Assembly (NCBI GenBank): GCA_964502665.1
Contig: CAZCXP010000100.1
Coordinates: forward strand, 1-9,467
Source: SOKG01 sp964502665
GTDB taxonomy: Bacteria; Chloroflexota; Dehalococcoidia; SZUA-161
Direction of reading: 5' to 3'
Length of the DNA stretch: 9,467 nt
Part shown: one piece after another, positions 1 to 6,610 of the stretch
Layout of the letters: each line of letters begins with the position of its first letter
Numbering within the stretch: the first letter of the stretch is position 1
Made by a program: the position numbers and the translations under genes
Notes under the pieces: generated by a model
Told to the model about the DNA's origin: nothing
The model's database searches: none
The model's input: the letters and a program-made list of their open reading frames with translations, nothing else

Positions 1-2
1 CA

Positions 3-869
3 GATGTCCTGGCAGTAGCAGAGGTATACGGCGACTACCTTGAGATCGGGGTCGGCTGCCGCAATCTGCTCTCCTATGGAGGCTATGAACTCGATGGCAA
101 AGAGGCCGATCTCACCAAGAGAAAGAGACTGTTCAAGCAAGGGACCGTCGGTGCCGACCTGAAGCTAGGCACTCTCGATACCAGTGCCATCACTGAGGAC
201 GTAAAACATTCCTGGTACGATGACTCCACGACCGGCAGGAAGCCCACTCAGGGCGAGACCATGCCCAAAGAGGGCAAAGACGGGGCCTATTCGTGGGTAA
301 AGTCGCCTCGTTACAATGGTCAGGTCTACGAGGTGGGACCTCTTGCCCGGATAATGGCCACCTATCTTGCCGGCGACAAAAAGGTCAAAGCGCTCGTAGA
401 CCCAGCTCTGGCCAAGCTTAAGGCCGCCCCTGAGGCAATGTTCTCCGTCTTGGGACGCCACCTGGCGCGGGCGCTCAGTGCCAAAACCGTAGCTGACACC
501 ATGCCAAACTGGTTGCTTGAACTCAAGCCGGGCGAGCCTGTGTATCAAGATTACGAGATTCCAGAGGAGTCGACGGGCATGGGTTTGGTTGAAGCCGCCA
601 GGGGAGCTTTGGGACACTGGATTGAGATCAAGGACAAGAGGATCGCCAATTACCAGTGTGTGGTGCCCAGCACCTGGAATATGTCCCCCAGGGACGACAA
701 AGGCCAACCAGGCCCTCTGGAGCAGGCGCTCACCGGAACCAAGGTAAGAGACGAGGAAAATCCCTTTGAGATCGTACGCATTGTGCGCTCCTTCGACCCC
801 TGCCTCGCCTGTGCGGTACACCTCATTACACCCAAGGGAAAGACCCTGAGCGAATTCAGGGTGGTATGA
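3..869 (+). CDS. [NiFe] hydrogenase large subunit, C-terminal half (5' truncated by window edge)
   Basis: This is the catalytic subunit of a [NiFe] hydrogenase, which oxidises H2 at a Ni-Fe(CN)2(CO) centre. The frame is open from the left edge and 288 residues are visible, about half of a usual 500-600 aa subunit. Conserved blocks seen (partial numbering) are EVGPLAR at 110-116, ARGALGHW at 199-206, and the C-terminal nickel motif DPCLACAVH at 265-273, whose Cys267 and Cys270 are the expected Ni/Fe ligands. Fifteen residues follow His273; in this family such a tail is removed by a dedicated endopeptidase after nickel insertion, and that protease is the next gene. The DPCxxCxxH ending and the tail fit group 1 (uptake, often membrane-bound) enzymes; the exact subgroup cannot be set without the N-terminal half and small subunit, which should lie to the left. 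The family call is very secure. Confidence 0.96.
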   Translation, partial: DVLAVAEVYGDYLEIGVGCRNLLSYGGYELDGKEADLTKRKRLFKQGTVGADLKLGTLDTSAITEDVKHSWYDDSTTGRKPTQGETMPKEGKDGAYSWVKSPRYNGQVYEVGPLARIMATYLAGDKKVKALVDPALAKLKAAPEAMFSVLGRHLARALSAKTVADTMPNWLLELKPGEPVYQDYEIPEESTGMGLVEAARGALGHWIEIKDKRIANYQCVVPSTWNMSPRDDKGQPGPLEQALTGTKVRDEENPFEIVRIVRSFDPCLACAVHLITPKGKTLSEFRVV

Positions 870-899
870 TCAAACACATGCAGTGACGAGCTTAGCCAG

Positions 900-1370
900 A
901 TGAAAAGGACTGTGGTTCTGGGTACAGGCAATGAGCTGTTGAGAGATGAGGGAGTGGGCGTCCACACCATTCGCATCCTGCAAGCAGAGCTGCCACCTTC
1001 TCGTACCGACATCGAGATTATCGATGGTGGGACGTCTCCAGATATCTGCCATCTGATCCAGGGCGCAGACAAGCTTGTGATAGTGGATGCTGTGAAAGGC
1101 GGCTGTGAACCGGGAACGATATACCGATTCAACCCAGATCAGACACTTGCTGAAACAGGAGTGGCTACATCAGTCCATCAGATAGGCATCCTGGAGAACC
1201 TCAGGATGATGGAATTTCTGGGAGGCAAGCCCAAAGAGACCGTTATCATTGGGATAGAGCCCGCCGAGGTGGAGTTAGGTCTAGAGCTATCTCAAGCGCT
1301 ACAAGGGCAAATGCCGAAGATCATCGAGACTGTGCTGGCGGAGATTGGTCTGCCCCTTGGCACAAACTGA
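900..1370 (+). CDS. Hydrogenase maturation endopeptidase (HyaD/HybD/HupD family)
   Basis: This 156-aa nickel-sensing protease should cut the C-terminal peptide from the hydrogenase large subunit encoded just upstream. The N-terminal LGTGNELLRDEGVG block is the family signature. The residues expected to contact nickel, by comparison with E. coli HybD (Glu16, Asp62, His93), are present as Glu17, Asp63 (in LVIVDAV) and His93 (in SVHQIG). Length is normal for the family. The start is firm: the same frame holds the hydrogenase stop at 867-869, and the ten codons between contain no ATG, GTG or TTG. No strong Shine-Dalgarno is visible before this ATG, so translation may be coupled to the hydrogenase gene 30 nt upstream. 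It is probably specific for the neighbouring large subunit. Confidence 0.95.
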   Translation: MKRTVVLGTGNELLRDEGVGVHTIRILQAELPPSRTDIEIIDGGTSPDICHLIQGADKLVIVDAVKGGCEPGTIYRFNPDQTLAETGVATSVHQIGILENLRMMEFLGGKPKETVIIGIEPAEVELGLELSQALQGQMPKIIETVLAEIGLPLGTN

Positions 1371-1384
1371 ACTATGAACGAAAC

Positions 1385-1399
1385 GAGGGTGTGAATATG
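1385..1399 (+). promoter_or_regulatory. Ribosome binding site that decides the metV start
   Basis: GAGGG at 1385-1389 lies 7 nt before an ATG at 1397 but only 1 nt before an in-frame GTG at 1391. The spacing favours ATG 1397, which shortens the longest possible reading frame by two codons. Confidence 0.6.
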
Positions 1400-2041
1400 C
1401 TGACTACCAAGCAAAAACCGCTGGAGCAAATACTGGAGTACCTGGATGGAGAGAGAAGCGTTTTTCTGGTAGGTTGCAAGGGATGCGCCGAGGGTTGCCA
1501 TACCGGCGGCGAGCAGGAGGTCCTCGATATGAAACAGAGGTTAGAGGAGGCGGGCAAGACCGTTGCCGGCACATCCCTCATCGACTTTATGTGCAATGAC
1601 AATCTGGTCAGAATGACGTTGCAAGCCCACGAAGACAAGATTCTGGACGCTGACTCTCTGCTAGCACTGTGTTGCGGCATCGGAGTACAGGCAACATCGG
1701 CAGTGGTCGATAAGATAGTGCACCCCGGCTGCAATACCGTATCTATGGGTGGCCGCCACGGAGAATGGCGGGAGGGCGAGAGATGCATGGAGTGTGCCGA
1801 CTGCGTTCTAGAGTTCACGGGAGGCCTTTGCCCTATAGCCCGATGCGCCAAGATGCTTCTCAACGGCCCTTGCGGAGGTTCAGTGAATGGAAAGTGCGAG
1901 GTCTCACCCGATATCCCTTGCGTCTGGCAGCAGATAATCGAGCGGCTGAGCAAGCTGGGTCGCTTGGATAAGATGGAAAGGATCGTTGCTCCCAAGGACT
2001 GGGCTGCCAGCCTCATGGCTGGCTCAGCAAGCCAACGCTAG
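1397..2041 (+). CDS. metV: Methylenetetrahydrofolate reductase C-terminal-domain protein (MetV)
   Basis: This 214-aa Cys-rich protein belongs to the MTHFR C-terminal domain family. In acetogens MetV is the partner that brings electrons to MetF, probably through iron-sulphur and zinc sites, in the methyl branch of the Wood-Ljungdahl pathway. Visible cysteine groups are C27/C30/C34 near the N terminus, C66, C92/C93, C112, then C130/C133/C136, C145/C150 and C159/C167/C175. The C-terminal part with GGLCPIARCAKML and NGPCGG is the most typical stretch. metF starts 12 nt after its stop, so the pair is surely cotranscribed. The upstream hydrogenase genes lie 26 nt away and may be on the same message. 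An in-frame GTG two codons upstream is possible, but the ribosome binding site fits the ATG better. The assignment rests on recognised family pattern; the number and type of metal sites cannot be read from sequence. Confidence 0.88.
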   Translation: MLTTKQKPLEQILEYLDGERSVFLVGCKGCAEGCHTGGEQEVLDMKQRLEEAGKTVAGTSLIDFMCNDNLVRMTLQAHEDKILDADSLLALCCGIGVQATSAVVDKIVHPGCNTVSMGGRHGEWREGERCMECADCVLEFTGGLCPIARCAKMLLNGPCGGSVNGKCEVSPDIPCVWQQIIERLSKLGRLDKMERIVAPKDWAASLMAGSASQR

Positions 2042-2053
2042 AGAGAAAGTGCC

Positions 2054-2980
2054 ATGAAAACGAACAGCAAGCTAGAGAAAGTATTGGAAAGCGGTCAGTT
2101 CGCAGTAACCGGGGAGCTTGGCCCACCAGCAAGCGCTGACCCTGAAGTAATAAAGAGGAAAGCTAAGTATTTGAAGGGATGCGTTGACGCCGTTAACGTC
2201 ACCGACGGACAAACCGCTGTGGCTCGTATGGCTAGCTGGGCCGCTTGCCTTCTGGGAAAAGAAGAGGGGCTGGAACCGACGGTGCAAATGACATGTCGCG
2301 ATCGAAACCGCATTGCCCTTCAAATGGATATATTAGGCATTGCCGCCCTGGGTATCAACAATATTCTCTGTCTTACAGGTGACCACCAGTCCTTTGGAAA
2401 CCACCCTATGGCCAAGGGAGTCTACGACCTCGATTCCATCCAGTTTATCAAGATGGTTAAGGACATGAGGGATGAGAAGAAGTTTCAGTGTGGCGATGAG
2501 ATGGATGTAGAACCCCGGCTTTTTGTCGGCGCCGCCGCCAACCCGTTTGCCGACCCCTTCGAGTTTAGAGTGTTTCGTCTGGCCAAAAAGGTGGCTGCAG
2601 GGGCTGATTTCATTCAGACGCAGATTATCTACAATGTGGAAAAATTCGCCAAGTGGATGGAAGAGGTCCGGCAAAGAGGGCTGCACGAAAAGGTGAAGAT
2701 CCTCGCTGGCGTAGCCCCGATAAAATCGGTCGGCGCAGCGCGTTACATGCAGACCAGGGTCCCGGGGATGGATGTCCCTGATGCGGTTGTTGAGCGACTG
2801 CGCGGCGTGCCTAGGGAAGAGGTTTCCAAAGAAGGAACCAAGCTCTGTGTGGACATCATTAACCAGGTACGCGACATTGAAGGGGTGGCCGGAATCCATC
2901 TCATGGCTATCGAATGGGAAGAGGTAGTCCCTGAAATCGTAGAGCAGGCTGGGCTGTTGCCCCGGCCCCAGGTCTCCTGA
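2054..2980 (+). CDS. metF: 5,10-methylenetetrahydrofolate reductase (MetF)
   Basis: MetF reduces methylene-tetrahydrofolate to methyl-tetrahydrofolate in a flavin-dependent TIM barrel. The 308-aa length is normal for the short bacterial form. Motifs in order are TGELGPP at 19-25 (Glu21 at the position of the catalytic Glu of E. coli MetF), MTCRDRNR at 79-86, LTGD at 107-110 (Asp110 matching the FAD-tuning Asp120 of E. coli), then GAAANPF and GADFIQTQ in the second half of the barrel. Because it sits directly after metV, it is best read as the MetVF complex of the Wood-Ljungdahl methyl branch rather than a methionine-synthesis enzyme. The physiological electron donor is unknown; the hydrogenase upstream makes H2-derived electrons an attractive source, but that is inference. 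No clear terminator hairpin follows it. The start ATG 2054 has only a weak purine-rich GAGAGAAAG stretch upstream. Confidence 0.93.
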   Translation: MKTNSKLEKVLESGQFAVTGELGPPASADPEVIKRKAKYLKGCVDAVNVTDGQTAVARMASWAACLLGKEEGLEPTVQMTCRDRNRIALQMDILGIAALGINNILCLTGDHQSFGNHPMAKGVYDLDSIQFIKMVKDMRDEKKFQCGDEMDVEPRLFVGAAANPFADPFEFRVFRLAKKVAAGADFIQTQIIYNVEKFAKWMEEVRQRGLHEKVKILAGVAPIKSVGAARYMQTRVPGMDVPDAVVERLRGVPREEVSKEGTKLCVDIINQVRDIEGVAGIHLMAIEWEEVVPEIVEQAGLLPRPQVS

Positions 2981-3052
2981 GAGGTAATGTATGGGGGTTT
3001 CCCGAGTCTCTCTTTCGCAGGCAATATCAATTCCTGAAGAATCGTGATACGT

Positions 3053-3084
3053 TTGACAAAAGCATTGAGATATGGTTATATATT
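3053..3084 (+). promoter_or_regulatory. Candidate sigma-70-type promoter of the MaoC/NPD operon
   Basis: A perfect -35 hexamer TTGACA lies at 3053-3058. An AT-rich -10 region follows: TATATA at 3077-3082 (18-nt spacer, 4 of 6 matches) or TATATT at 3079-3084 (20-nt spacer, 5 of 6). It is the only strong -35 seen in the 247-nt gap 2981-3227 and would leave a leader of about 135-140 nt before the ATG at 3228. The rest of that gap has no plausible gene; the longest small frame starting at 2988 is 16 codons. Confidence 0.5.
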
Positions 3085-3102
3085 GCAGGTTGTCTGCCTG
3101 CA
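3084..3102. repeat. Small inverted repeat at the candidate transcription start
   Basis: TGCAGG at 3084-3089 and CCTGCA at 3097-3102 form a 6-bp inverted repeat around a 7-nt centre, directly downstream of the candidate -10. A second 5-bp pair (GCGGC 3113-3117, GCCGC 3131-3135) follows, with a T-run inside its loop. They could be an operator or leader RNA structure, or chance; neither resembles a riboswitch I recognise. Confidence 0.3.
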
Positions 3103-3227
3103 GGGAGCATGGGCGGCAATCCTTTTTTAGGCCGCTAACATGATGAAGGCGCACCGTATTCGGGGGGACACCCAGCGAAGCCTGAGTCTATCAGCAATCG
3201 AGAGGAAAATCCAAAGGGAGGTACTGA

Positions 3228-3698
3228 ATGGTACTAGAGGAATTGAAGCAGCACATAGGGAAAGTAGATCCACCACACGTTAGGGAAGTCGAGAAAGGGG
3301 CGATAAGAAGGTATGCCGATGCCGTGGGGAATGGCAATCCCATCTATTATGACGAAGAGTATGCCAGTAAATCGAGGTACGGGGGTATCATCGCGCCGCC
3401 GGGCTTCTTTGGCTGGAGTGCAAAGACTATCGCCTCGTCGGAAGCGATCATCGCTCTCATGACGGCCCTGATCAACGCGGGCTATGCTGGGATTCTGGAC
3501 GGCGGCATATCGTACGAATTCTATCTGCCGGTGCACGCCGGCGATACTCTGGTAGCCAGTCCCAAGGTGAAAGACGTAACCGCGAAAGAAGGCAAGAGCG
3601 GCACGATGATGATCTGCCAGTTCGAGACAAGCTATCTCAATCAGAACGGCGACCTGGTGGCCAAGGCAACACAACACCTGATTGGCCGTCAACTCTAA
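3228..3698 (+). CDS. MaoC/FAS1-like dehydratase-domain protein, degenerate (non-catalytic) subunit
   Basis: This 156-aa hot-dog-fold protein resembles the N-terminal MaoC dehydratase domain (FAS1-like) found in two-domain or heteromeric enoyl-CoA hydratases. The block RYADAVGNGNPIYYDEEYA (28-46) lines up with the hydratase-2 signature SGDxNPxHxD, but the catalytic Asp is Asn35 and the catalytic His is Tyr40. It is therefore predicted to bind the acyl-CoA or pair structurally with the next gene product rather than catalyse. Later blocks IIAPPGFFGW and GGISYEFYLPVHAGD are typical of the family. A strong GGGAGG ribosome site lies about 6 nt before the ATG, and the next gene starts 17 nt after the stop. 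This split arrangement matches the ChsH1/ChsH2-type heteromers of actinobacterial steroid breakdown, where only one partner keeps the dyad. The substrate is unknown. Confidence 0.85.
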   Translation: MVLEELKQHIGKVDPPHVREVEKGAIRRYADAVGNGNPIYYDEEYASKSRYGGIIAPPGFFGWSAKTIASSEAIIALMTALINAGYAGILDGGISYEFYLPVHAGDTLVASPKVKDVTAKEGKSGTMMICQFETSYLNQNGDLVAKATQHLIGRQL

Positions 3699-3715
3699 TC
3701 CTAGGGGAGGGAAAA

Positions 3716-4183
3716 ATGGCAAAAGAGCAGATATACTGGGAGGATGTCGAGGTCGGCACTGAATTGCCCACCCTGCCAAAGATCGCCGACTCGCTGATGC
3801 TGGTGAAATGGGCAGGGGGGAGCGGTGATTTCAACCCACATCACTATGAGGATGCCTTCGGTAAATCCCAGGGAACCGGAGGGACCATTGTCCATGGGCT
3901 ACTCAAGCACGCCTGGCTGATCCAACTGGTGACCAACTGGATGGGTGACGAAGGCTTCATGAAGAAGTTCTCCTGTCAATACCGCGGCATCGACCATCCC
4001 CGTCTGATGAAAACCATGAATGAACCCCAGGACGGGGAGACCTGGATGTGCAAAGGAAAGGTTAGCAACAAATACGTTGATGGCGACGAACACTGCCTCG
4101 ATCTGGAGATCAGGGTGGAGAATGGCAAGGGGGAGATAACCACCCCTGGCACCGCTACAGTTGTCCTTCCATCGAGAGCCTAA
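3716..4183 (+). CDS. MaoC-family (R)-specific enoyl-CoA hydratase, catalytic subunit
   Basis: This 155-aa hot-dog-fold hydratase keeps the full hydratase-2 motif SGDFNPHHYEDAF (36-48). Asp38 and His43 sit where the catalytic dyad of the family lies. The expected reaction is reversible addition of water to a 2-enoyl-CoA, or the reverse dehydration, probably in the cytoplasm and in complex with the degenerate partner encoded just upstream. GTIVHGLLKHAW is the second conserved family block. An AGGGGAGGG ribosome site (from 3703) is well placed before the ATG. The following flavoprotein gene starts 23 nt after its stop, so three genes form one operon. The chain length and nature of the substrate cannot be told from sequence; neighbouring thiolase genes point to a CoA-thioester pathway. 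Confidence 0.9.
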   Translation: MAKEQIYWEDVEVGTELPTLPKIADSLMLVKWAGGSGDFNPHHYEDAFGKSQGTGGTIVHGLLKHAWLIQLVTNWMGDEGFMKKFSCQYRGIDHPRLMKTMNEPQDGETWMCKGKVSNKYVDGDEHCLDLEIRVENGKGEITTPGTATVVLPSRA

Positions 4184-4206
4184 TAACTAAGGAGATAAGA
4201 CTAAGA

Positions 4207-5334
4207 ATGGCTAAAAGAAGGTTTCACACAAGATTATGTGACGTGCTAGAAATCGAATACCCCATCCTCCAGGCCGGCATGGGTGGGTTTGCAGACCCGC
4301 CGCTGGTTATCGCGGTATCGGAGGCCGGTGGCCTGGGCACCCTTGGAGCTGCTGTCTACGAGCCTGATACGCTGGACGAGGCGATCAGGGAGATCAGAAA
4401 GGGCACCAGCAAGCCCTTCGCAATCGATTTGTTGCTGCCGGATAGTCTGAAAGACCAGGAGGGCATCAGCAAAGAGGGGCTCATGAAATATATCCCCGAC
4501 GACTATTTTGAGTACGCGAAAGAGTTGAGGAGGAAGTTTAACATTCCCGACGATTACCACAGCACAAGAGGCGGCGCACTGTGGACCTCGGAAGGGACGA
4601 GGGCATTGATCCAGGTCTGCCTTGATAATAAGGTCCCCGTACTCGCCGCCGGTCTCGGCAGGTTGGGCGACATAATGCCCGAGTGCAAGTCACGGGGAAT
4701 AAAGACCATTGCCATAGGCGCTCACGTTAAGATGGCGCTGAAGCATGTCGACGACCAGGTAGATGTCATAGTTGCTCAGGGGTTCGACGCTGGGGGGCAT
4801 ACCGGCAACATCGGCACTCTGGCCGTGGTACCTCAGATAGTGGATGCAGTGAAGCCGATACCGGTAGCCGCTGCCGGCGGCATCGCCGATGGCAGAGGGC
4901 TGGTCGCTGCTCTAGCCCTGGGTGCGGTCGGGGTATGGTGTGGCTCCATGTTCCTGCTCTCCCCGGAAGCCACATTTACCGAAGGCCAGAAGGACAGGGT
5001 CATTGCCGCCACCGAGCGCGAGGCCATCATCACCAAGGCAATTAGCGGCAAGACATTGCGCCAGCTAAGGACCCCCTTTACCGAAGTCTGGGATAAGGGG
5101 CCGAAGCCACCTCTGGGCTGGCCGTTCCACAATCTTCTGACACTTGATATCGTAGACTACGCTTATCAGCATGCGGACCAGAAAGAGTTCGACGAAATAC
5201 TGGTGACCCCAGCGAGCCAGGCCACAAGGCTTCTCAACAAGCGAAGGACGACCAAGCAAATAATCGACGACATGGTCGAAGAGGCGGTAACAATCTTAGA
5301 GGAGACCTTGCCTCGGGAAGTGCAACTAGGTTAG
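4207..5334 (+). CDS. Nitronate monooxygenase-family (NPD-like) FMN flavoprotein
   Basis: This is a 375-aa FMN-binding TIM-barrel protein of the nitronate monooxygenase/2-nitropropane dioxygenase family. Visible family features are YPILQAGMGG at 18-27, VLAAGLG in the middle, GFDAGGHTG at 192-200 with His198 at the catalytic position, and the phosphate-binding AAGGIADGRG about 20 residues later. Annotation as a true nitronate monooxygenase is not safe: the family also includes enoyl-ACP reductase FabK and CoA-ester enzymes such as actinobacterial IpdC. Placement after two MaoC subunits, in an organism that looks anaerobic, favours a reductase, isomerase or oxidase step on an acyl-CoA over an O2-using reaction. 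An AGGAG lies about 12 nt before the ATG, longer than usual, and may mean moderate translation. The gene ends shortly before a strong hairpin. Confidence 0.85.
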   Translation: MAKRRFHTRLCDVLEIEYPILQAGMGGFADPPLVIAVSEAGGLGTLGAAVYEPDTLDEAIREIRKGTSKPFAIDLLLPDSLKDQEGISKEGLMKYIPDDYFEYAKELRRKFNIPDDYHSTRGGALWTSEGTRALIQVCLDNKVPVLAAGLGRLGDIMPECKSRGIKTIAIGAHVKMALKHVDDQVDVIVAQGFDAGGHTGNIGTLAVVPQIVDAVKPIPVAAAGGIADGRGLVAALALGAVGVWCGSMFLLSPEATFTEGQKDRVIAATEREAIITKAISGKTLRQLRTPFTEVWDKGPKPPLGWPFHNLLTLDIVDYAYQHADQKEFDEILVTPASQATRLLNKRRTTKQIIDDMVEEAVTILEETLPREVQLG

Positions 5335-5356
5335 GGAAAGCATACCAAGATAGTGG

Positions 5357-5390
5357 GGGCTGCTGAAAAACCCTGGTTTTTCAGCAGCCC
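5357..5390. terminator. Perfect long hairpin between convergent operons, likely bidirectional terminator
   Basis: GGGCTGCTGAAAAACC at 5357-5372 is exactly complementary to 5375-5390. This gives a stem of up to 16 bp (about 14 with a realistic loop). It lies 22 nt after the flavoprotein stop and 7 nt beyond the thiolase stop on the other strand. The A/T blocks sit inside the stem; only TTT follows on the + strand, so it is not a textbook U-tract terminator. Position between convergent genes still favours transcription stop in both directions. Confidence 0.75.
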
Positions 5391-5397
5391 TTTCAGT

Positions 5398-6579
5398 TCA
5401 CAGACCAGCGATACAACAACTGACAGTAGCGCTGGCGGGGAACCCACCCAGGTTGTGAGTCAGCCCCAATTTGGGATTCTTCAACTGCCGCTCACCACAC
5501 TTGCCCTGAAGCTGCTTATACACTTCGTACATCATCCTCAACCCCGTGGCGCCGATCGGATGCCCGAATGATTTCAGGCCGCCATCCGTCTGGCAGGGTA
5601 GTCCTCCAGTTAGCTCAAAGAATCCCGAGTCAACATCCTCCTTCACCTTCCCCCTGGGACTGAACTCGAGGTCCTCCATAATAACAGCCTCGGTGATGCT
5701 GAAGCAATCGTGAACCTGGGCCATGCTCAGTTCCTCGCGGGGGTTCTTTATCCCTGCCTCGGCATAGGCCGCTTCGCCGGCATGGACAGTTTCATACACG
5801 CTGGTGTACTCAAAATCAGATCTGCTGAAGCCCTGATTGTGCCCTATGGAAATCTGCAGTGCCTTAATATATACCGGGTCAGGCCTGAACTTCTTGGCCA
5901 TCTCGGCGCGAACCAGGATCGCTGCCGCCGCTCCATCGGTGACACCGCAGCAATCGAACAGCCCCAGAGGCCAGGCGATTATGGGCGCGTTCAGCACCTG
6001 TTCCAAGGTTACCTCTCGGCGCAGATGTGCCTTGGGGTGTTTGGCACCATTGCGATGGCTCTTCACCGAGATCATGCCTATCATCCTCTTGCCTTCCTGA
6101 GGGCTCAGGCCATACTTGGCAAAGTAGGCCGTAGCAAGCAAAGCAAAGGCACTGGGACCGCTGAAGCCTTGCGAACCGAATATGCCCCTGCTGGTACTGG
6201 GGAAAGGAATATCTCCAAGGCCCATCCAGCCAGTATCCTTGAGTTTTTCGATACCAAGAGCCAGGACTATGTCATACACCCCGGCGGCTACAGCATAGGC
6301 GGCATTCCTCATAGCATCCGAGCCCGTGGCACACATATTCTCCACTCTGGTAACAGGGATGAACTGTAGCTTCAACGGCTCAGCCAGGACTCTCCCGGTA
6401 TCACCCGCCCACATAGTTCCTACCCATGCTGCCTGGATATCCTTCTGCTCTATACCAGCATCTTCATAGGCCTCCAGGGCAGCCTCGATGATCAAGTCAT
6501 CAGCGCTGGTATCCCATCTCTCCCCAAATTTGGTGCAGCCCATGCCCACTATGGCAACCTTATCTTTTATACTCTCCAT
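5398..6579 (-). CDS. SCP-x-type thiolase / lipid-transfer-protein-like acetyl-CoA acyltransferase
   Basis: This 393-aa thiolase-fold enzyme should catalyse Claisen condensation or thiolytic cleavage of acyl-CoA. Active-site features are intact: nucleophile Cys83 in VENMCATGS, the SCP2-thiolase signature HDCF at 290-293 (in place of NEAF of ordinary thiolases), GHP at 339-341 with His340, and HNLGG at 375-379. The HDCF type separates it from housekeeping acetoacetyl-CoA thiolases and places it with SCP-x, archaeal and Ltp-like enzymes that often work with a DUF35 partner. Here that partner is the C-terminal domain of the gene directly upstream, 31 nt away. The start has a perfect AGGAGG 4-5 nt before the ATG. 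Its cysteine is retained, unlike the aldolase Ltp2 group, so real thiolase chemistry is likely. The substrate is not known. Confidence 0.9.
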   Translation of the reverse strand: MESIKDKVAIVGMGCTKFGERWDTSADDLIIEAALEAYEDAGIEQKDIQAAWVGTMWAGDTGRVLAEPLKLQFIPVTRVENMCATGSDAMRNAAYAVAAGVYDIVLALGIEKLKDTGWMGLGDIPFPSTSRGIFGSQGFSGPSAFALLATAYFAKYGLSPQEGKRMIGMISVKSHRNGAKHPKAHLRREVTLEQVLNAPIIAWPLGLFDCCGVTDGAAAAILVRAEMAKKFRPDPVYIKALQISIGHNQGFSRSDFEYTSVYETVHAGEAAYAEAGIKNPREELSMAQVHDCFSITEAVIMEDLEFSPRGKVKEDVDSGFFELTGGLPCQTDGGLKSFGHPIGATGLRMMYEVYKQLQGKCGERQLKNPKLGLTHNLGGFPASATVSCCIAGL

Positions 6580-6610
6580 TGCTCCTCCTTATGCCCAGAC
6601 TATCGTGATC

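Noticed and set aside
165..821. 218-aa open frame on the - strand
   Set aside because: It lies antisense to the hydrogenase large subunit, whose reading frame carries unmistakable family motifs over the same bases.
867..902. Possible TGA readthrough or selenocysteine joining hydrogenase and protease, which share one frame
   Set aside because: The hydrogenase already ends with a normal 15-residue cleavable tail after the DPCxxCxxH motif, and the protease has its own ATG; nothing looks like a SECIS element.
2981..3052. Possible intrinsic terminator after metF
   Set aside because: Only a trivial GGGTTTCCC palindrome is present, with no stem of useful length followed by a T-run.
2333..3154. 273-aa open frame on the - strand
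   Set aside because: Mostly antisense to metF and its product shows no recognisable domain; metF motifs explain the sequence.
5710..6369. 219-aa open frame on the + strand
   Set aside because: Antisense to the SCP-x thiolase, which has all its active-site motifs in the - strand frame.
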